A stretch of 64,000 nt of DNA from Sulfuricurvum sp. (GCA_020721585.1 DYMK01000002.1:119257-183256), one strand, 5' to 3'. Shown: positions 17,575-27,489, numbered from the stretch's first letter. The notes: generated from the letters alone by a model not told the origin. A program made the numbers and translations.

Positions 17575-17668
17575 TGATTGAGGTAATGATCTATTTTCAT
17601 ACATCATTAAAAGAAAAAATAGCCGATAAGTCGGTATGATTACCCAAAAAAAAAGAGAGAAAAAACGA

Positions 17669-19312
17669 ATGATTCTACACGATTATGAGATTGATCCGAA
17701 GTATTCCACTTCAGTTGCCTATTTTTCGATGGAGTTTGCTGTCCATCAAGCCTTGAAAATTTATTCAGGGGGATTGGGCTTTTTGGCAGGTTCCCATATG
17801 CGCAGTGCGTATGATTTACGTCAAAATGTGGTCGGTGTGGGGATTTTGTGGAGTTTTGGCTATTATGACCAATCGCGTCACGAAGATCGTTCACTCGAAG
17901 CCGAATTTATCCGTAAACACTACTATTTTTTGAAAGATTTAGGGATTCAAGCGACGGTGAACATCCATTCCCAAGAGGTTCATGTCAAAGCGTTTTATCT
18001 ACCGCCCCATATTTTTGGTTCCGCTCCGTTGATTTTACTCTCCACCGATATTCCCGAAAATGATTTTTTAGCCCGTACCATCACCCATAAACTTTACGAT
18101 GCCAACGAAGAGACCCGAATCTCTCAAGAGGTTGTATTGGGCATTGGCGGGGTCAAAGTACTTGATGCGCTCAAACAAAACGTGGATATTTACCATATGA
18201 ATGAGGGGCATGCGTTGCCTTTGGTCTATGAGTTGTATTCCAAATTTAATGATATGGAAGAGGTCAAAAAACGGGTGGTCTTCACCACTCACACCCCTGA
18301 AGATGCGGGGAATGAGCAGCACAATATCCATCTTTTGCACAAATTTGGATTTTTCAATGGCTTAGAATTGCACACCGTCCGTTGGATTATGGACATGGAG
18401 CATGAGGATAGCTTTAACCTCACCGTGGGGGCATTACGCTCCACCAAAATCACCAATGCCGTCTCCAAAATGCACGGAGAAGTGGCGAATCGAATGTGGA
18501 GTGAGTGTGCGGGACGATCCGAAATTATTTCGATTACCAATGCCCAAAATCGCCGTTTTTGGACGGATCATGGGATGATCTCGGCGTTGGATGAGCATGA
18601 AGATTATGCCCTTGTTGGTCGTAAAAAACACCTCAAACGACTGTTGTTCAATGTCGTTGCCGATCAAACGGGAAAAATGTTCGATCCCGATGTCTTGACC
18701 TTGGTTTGGGCGCGCCGTTTTGCTGAGTACAAACGCCCTGGGTTACTCAAACGGGATTTTGCCCGTTTTAAAGCGATGTTGGAGCGAACGGATCGACCTA
18801 TTCAGGTCATTTGGGCGGGTAAACCCTACCCTTTTGATACTAATGCGGTCAATGCGTTTAATGAACTTATCCATATCAGTCACCAGTTTAAAAATATGGC
18901 GGTCCTAGTCGGGTATGAGTTGGAACTCTCCTCAATTTTGAAAAAAGGGTCCGATGTGTGGCTTAATACCCCACGCGTTTCCCGTGAAGCCAGTGGTACG
19001 AGTGGGATGACCGCCAGTATGAACGGCTCGATCCATTTTTCCACCGATGATGGATGGCACCCTGAGTTTGCCAAACACGGGATCAATGCCTTTACCATCC
19101 CCCCCATCGATCACAGTACCCCCCCTGAAGTGCAAGACGATGAGGACAGTAAAAATTTGATGGATATTTTGGAAAATGAGATTATCCCCACCTATTATAA
19201 CCATCCGCAACAATGGACGCAAATCGTCAAAACAGCGATGAGTGATGTCATTCCTGCCTTTGATTCAGGGCGTATGGCGCATGAGTATTACCTCAAGATG
19301 TATAACCACTAA
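17669..19312 (+). CDS. glgP: Alpha-glucan (glycogen) phosphorylase family
   Basis: Releases glucose-1-phosphate from glucan chains. The 547-residue protein belongs to the short phosphorylase group: VAYFSMEFAVHQALKIYSGG at the N-terminus, HMNEGHALPLVYEL, FTTHTPEDAGNEQH, then WARRFAEYKRP, IQVIWAGKPYP and EASGTSGMTASMNGS near the pyridoxal-phosphate region. The start is taken at ATG 17669; an in-frame ATG at 17636 would add the odd lysine-rich MITQKKREKKR. Together with pgi and pfkA in this window it points to use of stored glucan. Confidence 0.9.
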   Translation: MILHDYEIDPKYSTSVAYFSMEFAVHQALKIYSGGLGFLAGSHMRSAYDLRQNVVGVGILWSFGYYDQSRHEDRSLEAEFIRKHYYFLKDLGIQATVNIHSQEVHVKAFYLPPHIFGSAPLILLSTDIPENDFLARTITHKLYDANEETRISQEVVLGIGGVKVLDALKQNVDIYHMNEGHALPLVYELYSKFNDMEEVKKRVVFTTHTPEDAGNEQHNIHLLHKFGFFNGLELHTVRWIMDMEHEDSFNLTVGALRSTKITNAVSKMHGEVANRMWSECAGRSEIISITNAQNRRFWTDHGMISALDEHEDYALVGRKKHLKRLLFNVVADQTGKMFDPDVLTLVWARRFAEYKRPGLLKRDFARFKAMLERTDRPIQVIWAGKPYPFDTNAVNAFNELIHISHQFKNMAVLVGYELELSSILKKGSDVWLNTPRVSREASGTSGMTASMNGSIHFSTDDGWHPEFAKHGINAFTIPPIDHSTPPEVQDDEDSKNLMDILENEIIPTYYNHPQQWTQIVKTAMSDVIPAFDSGRMAHEYYLKMYNH

Positions 19313-19314
19313 GA

Positions 19315-19342
19315 TAAAAAAATCCTGAACTCAGTTCAGGAT
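19315..19342 (-). terminator. Terminator built from a dispersed palindrome
   Basis: ATCCTGAAC and GTTCAGGAT form a 9-bp stem with loop TCA. On the minus strand it is followed by a run of seven T, an intrinsic terminator for the diguanylate cyclase gene. The stem is one of the CCTGAA/TTCAGG dispersed elements. Confidence 0.6.
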
Positions 19343-19353
19343 GACCAAAGAGG

Positions 19354-21174
19354 TTATTCGACGATCACCCGATTCCGTCCACCCTCTTTGGCTTGATACA
19401 AGAGTCCATCTGCCCGTTTTAACAACCCTTCTGCCCCTTCATCCTCTTTTAATATGGTCGCCCCAAAGGAACAGGTGATCCTCGTATTTATCTCAAAGGA
19501 TTCATGGGCAATCAAGCTTCTAAGCGATTCTGCCATCTGACAGATCGCTTCTAATGCGGTATCAGGGAGTAAAATCACAAACTCTTCCCCACCCCAACGT
19601 GCCGCAATATCACTTTTACGTAGCCGTTTTTGGAGTAGATGGCTTAGGTGTTTAAGTACTTTATCACCCGCAAGATGTCCGTATTGATCGTTAATGTGTT
19701 TAAAATGGTCAATATCAAAAAAGATAATCCCCAAGGGTTGTTGCTCACGCAACGAAACGTTGATCATGTAATCATACACCATACTAAAATGGAGCCGATT
19801 GGCAAGCCCTGTCAAGGGATCGGTCATAGAAATCGATTGTATCGATGAAATATCGGTAAAAATAACGACGTAGCGACGCTCCTCTTTAAAGCATAAGAGG
19901 GAGAGTTTAACATCAAAGATGGTCACAACATCTTCCATAATAATTTTTGCTTTATGGTTAATGGTTGGATGCTGTACCATATACTCTGTCCAACGCTGAT
20001 CATTGAGCATGGGCATGAGATACTCTTGGGTATCCCCTTGCTGAAAATACTCGCACACACACGCATGATCCTGTTTAAAATCGGCTACTTCCGGATACTG
20101 AAAATAGGAGAGAAAGGTTTTATTCGCAGCGATAAGCGCATACCCATCGGTCACAATGACCGGTGAGGGGATGGCATCCAAGACCGTTTGACTGTAAAAC
20201 TCTTGAAACGTCATTTTATCACGGACAGAATCATAAATACGGCTGATAATCCAGCCCAATAGAATCAACAAACTCAAGGCTATCAATCCGCTTGCCATAA
20301 TCGTTTGCCATACGTAATCCCAAAAATCGGGGATAGCTCGGATAAAGACAATGGCACCGATGGGTTGATGCAGATAGTTACTAATAGGCAACATGGATAC
20401 GGCAAACGTTTGATTCCCCTCATTGATAATGCAATTTTGGAGATAATTGCACGTACTTTGATACCGTTTAACTAAAGGAACTAATTTTGGATCCACATCA
20501 ATTGCTTGGTAGTTTCCAATGGAACTATCCTGATCTATGTTGGAAAAATTACCCAACAACGTATGCCTCACAAAGAAAAAAGCATCATAACCCGTATGAC
20601 GGTAAATAGTATCATTAATGTAGGAAGCAGACAACCCAAACTCTATGGCACCGACGTACCTTTTTTGGTCAAAAATGGGGACAAGTATCCTAAAAGCAAT
20701 CCCTTTTTGCCCCTCTTCAAATCCGTACACACGGGTATGCTTTTGATGAATGTACGCAACCATCGGACGTTGCGCTGCGATGGGATCTCCGTAGAGATTA
20801 GGATGATGCATCCGTAACAACGAGGTTCCATCCGCATTATGAAACTGCATAACAATCAAGGCGGGATTCTCTTGGGAAATAACTTTCCATCGGGGTAAAA
20901 TCAGCTGATAGAGGCGATTGCGATCGTGGGCGACAAATGCTTTTAAGACCTGTGGAGAATGAATATTCGCATAGGCACGTGCTGTGTAAAAACGGACAAT
21001 TTCTTTAATCGTCTCTTTATAGTTTAGATGAACCGTGCGATATGCCTCTTCCATCCGAAGGGTGTTTTGGTGTTTTTCATGCACAATGGTATAAAAAGCG
21101 ACTGCCGAAGCGACACTGATAATGATACCTGATAATGTGAGAAGTATTTTTGTTTTTAAATTTTTTTGTTTCAT
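19354..21174 (-). CDS. Membrane diguanylate cyclase with Cache-like sensor and PAS
   Basis: Makes the second messenger c-di-GMP. The 606-residue protein has a membrane helix near 10-30, a periplasmic Cache-like sensor (about 35-285, with MQFHNADGTSLLRMH and GAIEFGLSASY), and a second helix near 290-312. A PAS domain (SPVIVTDGYALIAANKTFL, about 340-440) leads to a GGDEF domain (TDPLTGLANR to the end). The active loop reads RWGGEEF, and an RxxD inhibitory site (RKSD) sits five residues before it, so product inhibition is expected. The ATG at 21174 has AGGT upstream; a TTG at 21198 is a weaker alternative. The ligand sensed is unknown. Confidence 0.92.
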   Translation of the reverse strand: MKQKNLKTKILLTLSGIIISVASAVAFYTIVHEKHQNTLRMEEAYRTVHLNYKETIKEIVRFYTARAYANIHSPQVLKAFVAHDRNRLYQLILPRWKVISQENPALIVMQFHNADGTSLLRMHHPNLYGDPIAAQRPMVAYIHQKHTRVYGFEEGQKGIAFRILVPIFDQKRYVGAIEFGLSASYINDTIYRHTGYDAFFFVRHTLLGNFSNIDQDSSIGNYQAIDVDPKLVPLVKRYQSTCNYLQNCIINEGNQTFAVSMLPISNYLHQPIGAIVFIRAIPDFWDYVWQTIMASGLIALSLLILLGWIISRIYDSVRDKMTFQEFYSQTVLDAIPSPVIVTDGYALIAANKTFLSYFQYPEVADFKQDHACVCEYFQQGDTQEYLMPMLNDQRWTEYMVQHPTINHKAKIIMEDVVTIFDVKLSLLCFKEERRYVVIFTDISSIQSISMTDPLTGLANRLHFSMVYDYMINVSLREQQPLGIIFFDIDHFKHINDQYGHLAGDKVLKHLSHLLQKRLRKSDIAARWGGEEFVILLPDTALEAICQMAESLRSLIAHESFEINTRITCSFGATILKEDEGAEGLLKRADGLLYQAKEGGRNRVIVE

Positions 21175-21283
21175 CCATTTACCTAACGAAGCGTGCAATT
21201 TATATTTATTACGTATATGATTGCACTATACACTTAAAAACGGGGTAAAAAGTGATAATTTTTACCCTAAAAAATTCTTTTGC

Positions 21284-22246
21284 TTACCGACACAACTCTT
21301 CCCCCATTTTTAATAAAGAGGGGGAAATGGTATAACGGTGATTATTGGTCTCATCGATGGTCATAAACGCAAATGCCCCTTTCGTGTAGACGATAATGTG
21401 GTGATTCTGGCTGTTTTCCCCTAGTCGGTTCAGGGCAAAAAGGACAAACTCCGCTGCCATAAGACGATCAAAAACGGTAGGGTTTCCCCCTCGCTGAATA
21501 TGACCCAGTTTGGTGATACGCGATTCGAGTCCAATGGTCGTTTCAAACCATGCGTTGAGCTTTTCACTGATGGTAGACCCCTCAGCGGTAATGGCGATGG
21601 CGTAGGTGCGTCCCTCTTTGAGCTCTTTTTTGAGCCGTTTTTCGATGCTGGGGAGATCAAATTCCAGTTCGGGGATGATACACACTTCCGCACCGCACGT
21701 AAGGGCAGAGACCAATGCCAAATAGCCACATTCCCTCCCCATGGTCTCAATGATAAAGGCGCGTCGAAACGAAGCCACCGTATCACGAATATCATCAATG
21801 GCTTGACGAATCACATTGAGTGCCGTATCGACCCCTAAGCAATATTCTGTCCCATAGATGTCATTATCGATCGTGGAGGGGATACCGATAAAATCGATCC
21901 CAAAATCGGTATAAAATTGGTTCAATGCCCGAAAACTCCCATCTCCTCCTAAGACGATGAGCTTTTTGATCCCTTTTTTTTGGAGGTTTTCAAAGGCTAT
22001 TTGACGATACGCGTGGTCGTAAAATCGTGCCGAACGGGAAGAGCGCAAGATCGTCCCCCCCCGATAGATGAGTCCTGAAGCATCTAAGCGTTTGGCTTTT
22101 TTGATCTTATTATCGATGAGTCCTTCTAAGCCATCGTAAATAAGATAGGGGGTGATTTTTCGGTTAAAACAGGTTTCGATGAACATTTTGATCGCAGGGT
22201 TCATCCCTGCACAATCGCCACCTGAGGTTAAAATCCCAATTTTCAT
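21284..22246 (-). CDS. pfkA: ATP-dependent 6-phosphofructokinase
   Basis: Commits fructose-6-phosphate to glycolysis. The 320-residue protein has TSGGDCAGMNPAI, the nucleotide motif GGDGSFRA (Gly at the position that marks ATP rather than pyrophosphate enzymes), GIPSTIDNDIYGTEY with the catalytic Asp, and ETMGRECGYLAL. The ATG at 22246 follows an ideal GGAGGAG ribosome site. It starts 11 bases after the oxidoreductase stop, so the two are one transcript. Many Campylobacterota lack this enzyme, so its presence indicates a working upper glycolysis here. Confidence 0.95.
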   Translation of the reverse strand: MKIGILTSGGDCAGMNPAIKMFIETCFNRKITPYLIYDGLEGLIDNKIKKAKRLDASGLIYRGGTILRSSRSARFYDHAYRQIAFENLQKKGIKKLIVLGGDGSFRALNQFYTDFGIDFIGIPSTIDNDIYGTEYCLGVDTALNVIRQAIDDIRDTVASFRRAFIIETMGRECGYLALVSALTCGAEVCIIPELEFDLPSIEKRLKKELKEGRTYAIAITAEGSTISEKLNAWFETTIGLESRITKLGHIQRGGNPTVFDRLMAAEFVLFALNRLGENSQNHHIIVYTKGAFAFMTIDETNNHRYTISPSLLKMGEELCR

Positions 22247-22257
22247 CTCTCCTCCCA

Positions 22258-23607
22258 TTAGTTTCTAATAATCTGTTGCGCTGCTTGGATGATAGGATAC
22301 GTGGTCGGGGCAGCGGTTAGAAGCGGTTGGGTTGCGACTTGAAGGGAGACGAGTTTGTGGGCGGTGAGTTCCGATTCGATGGCAAGACCGATGATGTTGA
22401 TGATCTCTCCGGCCTCTTTGCTCCCGATGACTTGCCCACCGATGATTTGACCACTGCTTTTGAGAGCGATGAGTTTGACCGATTGTTTGGAGGCATCGGG
22501 GATGGTCGAGGGGTGACGATTCATCCCCTCGAAAAACCCTACCGTGTAGTGGATGTTTTCGGCTTTGGCACGCGCTTCGGTGACCCCAGCACTGGCAAAG
22601 ACACGATCGCCCATCATGGTTGAGAAAATCGCGATGGTGCCATTAAACCCTTTGAGGTAGTTGAGACCATAGAGCGAATTGCCCGCTACGCGTGCTTCGG
22701 AAGCAGAGGTGGAAGCCAACATCACTTTGGAAGGGTCACGGGTGATAAAGTCCCGTCGACCGCAGCAATCCCCCACCGCAAAAATATCTTTGTTACGGGT
22801 GCGCATATACTCATCGACCCAAATTCCCCCATAACGGGCAAGTTTTAACCCCGCGGCTTTGGCAAGGGCGGTGTTGGGTTGGTATCCTGTAGCGAAAATA
22901 ATCACCTCCCCCCCAATGCACGACCCATCACACAGCTCGACACATAAGGCTTTGTTCCCCTCACTCACGATACGCGAAACGTGTTGACCTAAGGCTAACG
23001 TAATCCCTTTTTCCACCATAATCGCTTCGGCTTGAAGGGCCATATCGACATCAAACGCATCGGCTAAGATGTGTCGTCCTCCGATAATGGTCACCTCTTT
23101 GCCCACCGAACGCAATTCCATCGCCATCTCTACGCCGATAAACCCTGTCCCGACGACAATCACTTTTTGTTTGTCGGCAAGGTAATCTTTGAGAATGTCA
23201 ACTTTGTCTTTGTGTTTTTCGATGGTAAAAACGTTTTCCAAATGGAGGGCATTTTCGAGCGTTTTGTGGACGAAAGGGATTGACCCTGTGGCAAAAATAA
23301 GTTTATCAAACGTGATGATATGCTCTTTGGCAACAACCGTTTTGGTCTCAATGTCCACCGACACCGCCGTATCGATGATGAGGTTAATCATCTCTGCCAT
23401 AGGACCTCCGCAGGACATCGCATCTTTGGCACTTTCCCCCAGTGTCTCCCCGAAGATATAGGGGATACCGCAGGGAACCAACGAAATCTCATCTTCTTTG
23501 ATCACGGTAATTTTTTTATCGGGGAAATTTTGCAATGCCGTAGCCACGGTAACGAAGGCTGAGGGACCTCCCCCTAACACTAATATATCGGTATGTTCAT
23601 TTTTCAT
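22258..23607 (-). CDS. FAD-dependent NAD(P)H oxidase / CoA-disulfide reductase family
   Basis: A 449-residue pyridine-nucleotide disulfide oxidoreductase. It has the FAD site DILVLGGGPSAFVT, the redox cysteine in LVPCGIPYIFG near residue 46, ATGSIPF, the NAD site VVGTGFIGVEMAMEL near 155-170 and FAVGDCCGRRDF near 280. The single cysteine before GIPY is typical of NADH oxidase, CoA-disulfide reductase and sulfur-reductase relatives; which reaction it performs is open. In a sulfur-metabolising host a persulfide or polysulfide role would fit. It is the first gene of the operon with pfkA. Confidence 0.88.
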   Translation of the reverse strand: MKNEHTDILVLGGGPSAFVTVATALQNFPDKKITVIKEDEISLVPCGIPYIFGETLGESAKDAMSCGGPMAEMINLIIDTAVSVDIETKTVVAKEHIITFDKLIFATGSIPFVHKTLENALHLENVFTIEKHKDKVDILKDYLADKQKVIVVGTGFIGVEMAMELRSVGKEVTIIGGRHILADAFDVDMALQAEAIMVEKGITLALGQHVSRIVSEGNKALCVELCDGSCIGGEVIIFATGYQPNTALAKAAGLKLARYGGIWVDEYMRTRNKDIFAVGDCCGRRDFITRDPSKVMLASTSASEARVAGNSLYGLNYLKGFNGTIAIFSTMMGDRVFASAGVTEARAKAENIHYTVGFFEGMNRHPSTIPDASKQSVKLIALKSSGQIIGGQVIGSKEAGEIINIIGLAIESELTAHKLVSLQVATQPLLTAAPTTYPIIQAAQQIIRN

Positions 23608-23694
23608 GGTGTATTCCTTGGGTCATTTTACGTGCGTAATGATACCCGCTAAAAATTACAATAGAACTGTATGTGTGTTTAATCTCCCATTCTA

Positions 23695-23700
23695 TATAAT
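23695..23700 (+). promoter_or_regulatory. -10 box of the type I restriction operon
   Basis: Perfect TATAAT 52 bases before the hsdM ATG, in an AT-rich spacer divergent from the oxidoreductase gene. Confidence 0.45.
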
Positions 23701-23752
23701 CACACCCCTTACACCCCTTTTTGAGTAAAAAATTAGTGACCGAAAGAAAATA

Positions 23753-25207
23753 ATGTTTGAACAAACTTTTAAAAATATAGACGATATTCTCCACAAAGAC
23801 GCCGGATGCGGGAGTGAGCTTGATTACGTCGAGCAAACCTCATGGGTGTTGTTTCTCAAATACCTCGATGATTTGGAGCGAGAAAAAGCGACCGCCGCCG
23901 CACTGATGCTTAAAAGCTACACTCCGATTATTGCCCCTGAATACCAATGGAACACATGGGCAGCCCCCAAAGATGCAGAGGGCAAACTTGACCATCATGC
24001 CGCATTGGGTGGCGATGATCTCAAAGAGTTCGTCGATCATAAACTCTTCCCCTATCTCAAAAAGTTCAAAATCGATGCCCAAAGTGCCGATACCATCGAG
24101 TACAAGATCGGTGAGATATTTAGCGAACTCAAAAACCGCGTACAAAGCGGCTACAACCTCCGTGAAGTGATTAACCGCATCGACGAGTTACGTTTCCGCA
24201 CCCATGCCGAAAAACACGAAATGAGCCACCTTTATGAGGACAAGATCAAAAACATGGGGAACGCCGGACGCAACGGCGGCGAATACTACACCCCCCGCCC
24301 CCTCATCAAAACCATCGTCCGCGTCGTCGCCCCCGAAATCGGGCAAAAAATCTACGACGGTGCGGTGGGAAGTGCGGGATTTTTGGTCGAAGCGTTCGAG
24401 TATCTCAAACACAGCAAAAAACTCACCACCAGCGATACCCTCACCCTCCAAAAAACGACTTTTTACGGCAAAGAGAAAAAATCCCTCGCCTATATCATCG
24501 GAACGATGAACATGATCCTCCACGGTATCGAAGCTCCCAACATCGTCCATGCCAATACGTTGGCAATCAACCTCGATGACATCCAAGAGAAAGACCGTTA
24601 TGATGTGGTGCTTGCCAATCCCCCCTTCGGAGGAAAAGAACGCGCCGAAGTACAGCAAAACTTCCCGATCAAAACGGGGGAGACCGCAAGCTTGTTTTTA
24701 CAGCATTTCATCAAGATTTTAAAAGCGGGGGGTCGCGCGGGGGTTGTCATCAAAAACACTTTTTTGAGCAACACCGATAATGCCTCGGTCGCCCTGCGTA
24801 AAAAACTCCTTCATGAGTGTAATCTCCACAGCGTTCTCGATCTGCCGGGTGGGACGTTTACGGGGGCGGGGGTTAAAACCGTCGTTTTGTTTTTTGACAA
24901 GGGTGTCTCCACCCGCAAGGTGTGGTTTTATCAGCTGAATTTGGATCGCAATCTGGGGAAAACGAACGCTCTCAATGAAAAAGATTTGGCGGAGTTTGTG
25001 GAGCTTCAAAAGTCGTTTGGAGAGTCTGAGAACTCGTGGAGCGTCGATGTACGCGACATAGACCAGAACACGTTTGATCTGAGTGCCAAAAATCCGAATA
25101 AAAAAGAAGCAGCGGCGTTGCGAAAACCGCACGAGATACTCAGTGAGATGAAAGCACTCGATGAAGAGAGTGCGAAGATTTTGGCGACGATAAAGGGGCT
25201 TTTATGA
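23753..25207 (+). CDS. hsdM: Type I restriction-modification methyltransferase subunit
   Basis: Adenine-N6 methyltransferase subunit of a type I system, 484 residues. An N-terminal HsdM helical domain ([20 protein letters not shown]) precedes [14 protein letters not shown], the SAM-binding motif [17 protein letters not shown] near 205-220, and the catalytic motif LANPPFGG near residue 290. The tail DLSAKNPNK is usual. It opens the operon hsdM-fic-decayed ORF-hsdS-GIY-YIG-hsdR. Together with HsdS it modifies host DNA at the site HsdS recognises. Confidence 0.95.
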   Translation: MFEQTFKNIDDILHKDAGCGSELDYVEQTSWVLFLKYLDDLEREKATAAALMLKSYTPIIAPEYQWNTWAAPKDAEGKLDHHAALGGDDLKEFVDHKLFPYLKKFKIDAQSADTIEYKIGEIFSELKNRVQSGYNLREVINRIDELRFRTHAEKHEMSHLYEDKIKNMGNAGRNGGEYYTPRPLIKTIVRVVAPEIGQKIYDGAVGSAGFLVEAFEYLKHSKKLTTSDTLTLQKTTFYGKEKKSLAYIIGTMNMILHGIEAPNIVHANTLAINLDDIQEKDRYDVVLANPPFGGKERAEVQQNFPIKTGETASLFLQHFIKILKAGGRAGVVIKNTFLSNTDNASVALRKKLLHECNLHSVLDLPGGTFTGAGVKTVVLFFDKGVSTRKVWFYQLNLDRNLGKTNALNEKDLAEFVELQKSFGESENSWSVDVRDIDQNTFDLSAKNPNKKEAAALRKPHEILSEMKALDEESAKILATIKGLL

Positions 25208-25749
25208 AAAATATTGACAAAAAAAGTTTGGAAAATGTCTATCGCTTATTTGAAACAGGCGATATTGACACCATGGAAGTTGGCACAACGAAGGGATTAC
25301 AAGATATTCACCGCTATTTTTTTGATGGATTGTATGATTTTGCAGGACAAATACGGATATCCAACATCTCAAAAGGGGGGTTTAGATTTGCAAATTCCCT
25401 GTATTTGAAAGAGATATTGGTAAAAATTGAGCAAATGAGCGAAAACAGTTTTGAAGAGATTATTGCCAAATATGTAGAAATGAATATCGCCCATCCTTTT
25501 ATGGAAGGCAACGGTAGAACGATGCGCGTATGGCTGGATATGGTACTCAAAAAAAATCTCAAAAAAGTCGTCAATTGGCAAAATGTCGGCAAAGAACGTT
25601 ATCTTCAAGCGATGGAGCGAAGCCCTATTAACGATTTAGAACTAAGAACCTTACTCTTTGCCCACTTAACGGACGAAACCGACAACCGAGAAGTTATTTT
25701 TAAAGGGATAGAACAATCCTACTATTATGAAGGATTGGAGCTTTTATGA
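25204..25749 (+). CDS. fic: Class III Fic family AMP-transferase
   Basis: A 181-residue Fic protein. The catalytic motif is HPFMEGNGR at residues 97-105, with an upstream beta-flap (KGGFRFANS). The C-terminal SYYYEG at 172-177 fits the (S/T)xxxE(G/N) inhibitory motif, so this should be a self-inhibited class III Fic like the one from Neisseria. Such proteins attach AMP to target proteins and act as toxins when released. Its ATG overlaps the hsdM stop by four bases. Fic genes are often found inside type I restriction loci. The target is unknown. Confidence 0.92.
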   Translation: MKNIDKKSLENVYRLFETGDIDTMEVGTTKGLQDIHRYFFDGLYDFAGQIRISNISKGGFRFANSLYLKEILVKIEQMSENSFEEIIAKYVEMNIAHPFMEGNGRTMRVWLDMVLKKNLKKVVNWQNVGKERYLQAMERSPINDLELRTLLFAHLTDETDNREVIFKGIEQSYYYEGLELL

Positions 25750-25978
25750 AAGAAGTTATAGCAAAAACTGTAAAACTCGCCACACTGTGGAGAGAACTAA
25801 TTTGGATACACTATATTGGTAATCGAAAACTCTCAGCAGTGCCGAGAGAATTTTCATGGCAATTTTTTAGATATTCAATATTACCGTTCGCCCTGAGCTT
25901 GTCGAAAGATTAGGCATGATTGGTAAAGATGATTTTAGTGAATTAAAGATTAAGATTAGAGAGTTACTGAATGTGTAG
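25746..25978 (+). pseudogene. Decayed small ORF interrupted by a dispersed repeat
   Basis: The ATG overlaps the fic stop (ATGA), so a gene was once coupled here. The first frame runs 55 residues ([18 protein letters not shown] to LPFALSLSKD) and stops at 25911. A second frame then continues as VRPELVERLGMIGKDDF to a stop at 25976. The join falls on a copy of the CCCTGAGCTTGTCGAAAG repeat, suggesting that an element or frameshift broke the gene. I do not recognise the original protein; a small regulator or antitoxin would fit the position. Confidence 0.45.
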
Positions 25979-26068
25979 ATTTTTTCCTCTTGGCAGAACC
26001 AAGAGGCATCCCGAAGGTAATTAGATGAGTATTATATTGCAAAACTATTTAAAGGTAAAGAGTTGCGG
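25750..26068. other. Decayed spacer between fic and hsdS
   Basis: Contains the decayed ORF and the repeat at 25884-25907. It also has a hairpin, CCTCTTGG/CCAAGAGG, at 25986-26006 with no T-run in the operon direction. No other gene is visible. Confidence 0.6.
25884..25907. repeat. Dispersed repeat, CCCTGAGCTTGTCGAAAG type
   Basis: A partial palindrome (TTCG..CGAA outer, GAGCTT core) of a kind I know from many bacterial genomes, where its translation gives LSLSK. Seen once in this window. Confidence 0.55.
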
Positions 26069-27220
26069 ATGAAGCAGGGGTGGGAAGTTAAAAAGCTAAC
26101 CGAAATCGCAGAAGTAAGTACTGGCAAATGGGATGCAAGTCACGCTAATGAAAATTCAAAATATCGCTTTTATACTTGTGCTTACGATTATTTATTGTGT
26201 GATACAAAACGTTTTTTTGGTGAGTGCTTAATTTTGCCAGGAAATGGTGTCAATGTTGGTGAAGTTTTTTATTATGATGGTGAATTTGATGCATATCAAA
26301 GAACATATGTCATCAGTAATATCAAACTACTACCAAAATATTTACACTATCATATGTTGCTTTTTTGGAAAAAATTGGGAACCAAAAAACAATATGGATC
26401 TGCTACAAACTTTATAAAAATCGGTAATTTTCAAGATTATGATGTTGAATTTCCTCAAGAGATTGAACAACAACGAATCGTCGCCATTTTAGACGAAGCC
26501 TTTACCGCGATAGAGGGTGCAAAAGCCAATGCGGTGCAGAATCTCAAAAATGCCAAAGAGCTTTTCGACTCTTATTTGCAAAGTGTGTTTGAAAATAGAG
26601 GTGAGGGGTGGGAAGAACAGAGATTAGGGGAAATTCTTATAAATCAGCCCCAAAATGGTTGGTCTCCTCCTGCAAAAAATCAATCTGATTCAGGAATTCC
26701 TGTTTTAACTTTATCTGCTGTTACAGGATTTGTATTCAATCCTTTAAGTGTAAAATACACATCTGCTTTATCAAAACCAGATGCACGATATTGGGTAAAT
26801 AATGGTGATTTACTAATAACTAGAAGTAATACGCCTGAATTAGTAGGTCATGTTGCTATATGTTCAAATATCAACGAACCTACAATCTATCCAGATTTAA
26901 TTATGAAAATTAATCCTAAAGAAAAAATAATAACAACAGAATTTCTCTTTTATCAATTAAAATCACCTAAATTGCGTGAGATTATTAAGGAAGCTGCACA
27001 TGGAGCTAATCCCACAATGAAAAAAATCAATAAAACGGATGTGCAAAATTTTAAAATTTGTTATCCACTATTATTTGAGCAAGAAAAAATCATCCAAAAA
27101 CTCGATCTCCTCTCCGCCGAAACCAAACGCCTCGAAGCGATTTATCAGCAGAAAATAGAGTGCTTAGAGGAATTAAAAAAAAGTATATTGCAAAAAGCGT
27201 TTAACGGGGAGCTGGGATGA
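26069..27220 (+). CDS. hsdS: Type I restriction-modification specificity subunit
   Basis: Recognises the split target sequence for the HsdM/HsdR complex. The 383-residue protein has two target-recognition domains. The first (about 1-130) ends in EIEQQRIVAILDEAF and a coiled-coil spacer (AKANAVQNLKNAKELFDSYL). The second (about 185-335) ends in EQEKIIQKLDLLSAETKRLE and a second coiled-coil. The recognition domains are AT-rich, while the two conserved helices are GC-richer, a mosaic typical of domain swapping. The ATG at 26069 follows AAAGAG; a TTG at 26063 is possible. Confidence 0.93.
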   Translation: MKQGWEVKKLTEIAEVSTGKWDASHANENSKYRFYTCAYDYLLCDTKRFFGECLILPGNGVNVGEVFYYDGEFDAYQRTYVISNIKLLPKYLHYHMLLFWKKLGTKKQYGSATNFIKIGNFQDYDVEFPQEIEQQRIVAILDEAFTAIEGAKANAVQNLKNAKELFDSYLQSVFENRGEGWEEQRLGEILINQPQNGWSPPAKNQSDSGIPVLTLSAVTGFVFNPLSVKYTSALSKPDARYWVNNGDLLITRSNTPELVGHVAICSNINEPTIYPDLIMKINPKEKIITTEFLFYQLKSPKLREIIKEAAHGANPTMKKINKTDVQNFKICYPLLFEQEKIIQKLDLLSAETKRLEAIYQQKIECLEELKKSILQKAFNGELG

Positions 27221-27226
27221 ACGACA

Positions 27227-27296
27227 ATGAGATTGCGGATCAAGTCCGCAATGACAGAACCCGTCATCCTGAACTTGATTCAGGATCTAAGAAGAT
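27227..27296. repeat. 70-bp repeat, left of the GIY-YIG gene
   Basis: Made of two palindromes, ATTGCGGATCAAGTCCGCAAT and ATCCTGAACTTGATTCAGGAT. It is repeated at 27774-27843 with three mismatches by my alignment, so the pair brackets the GIY-YIG gene. Confidence 0.9.
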
Positions 27297-27414
27297 ATAA
27301 TATTTACTGCAAATTAGTTACAAAATTTTACGGGGGAGCGCCCTAAAAACCTATAAAGAAGTACTTGGTACCTTCATTGATGACGGTAGCAGAATAAGTG
27401 TCTTAGGTGTGTTC

Positions 27415-27441
27415 AAATTGCTACACAGTGTGTAGCAATTT
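27415..27441. repeat. Perfect 12-bp-stem hairpin
   Basis: AAATTGCTACAC (27415-27426) and GTGTAGCAATTT (27430-27441) around loop AGT. It lies 50 bases upstream of the GIY-YIG gene. It could be an operator, a hairpin or a relic of a mobile element end. No T-run follows on either strand. Confidence 0.6.
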
Positions 27442-27489
27442 AACATGGAATGCTGAGAAATAAAAAAGAATATAGAATAATGGCATAAT

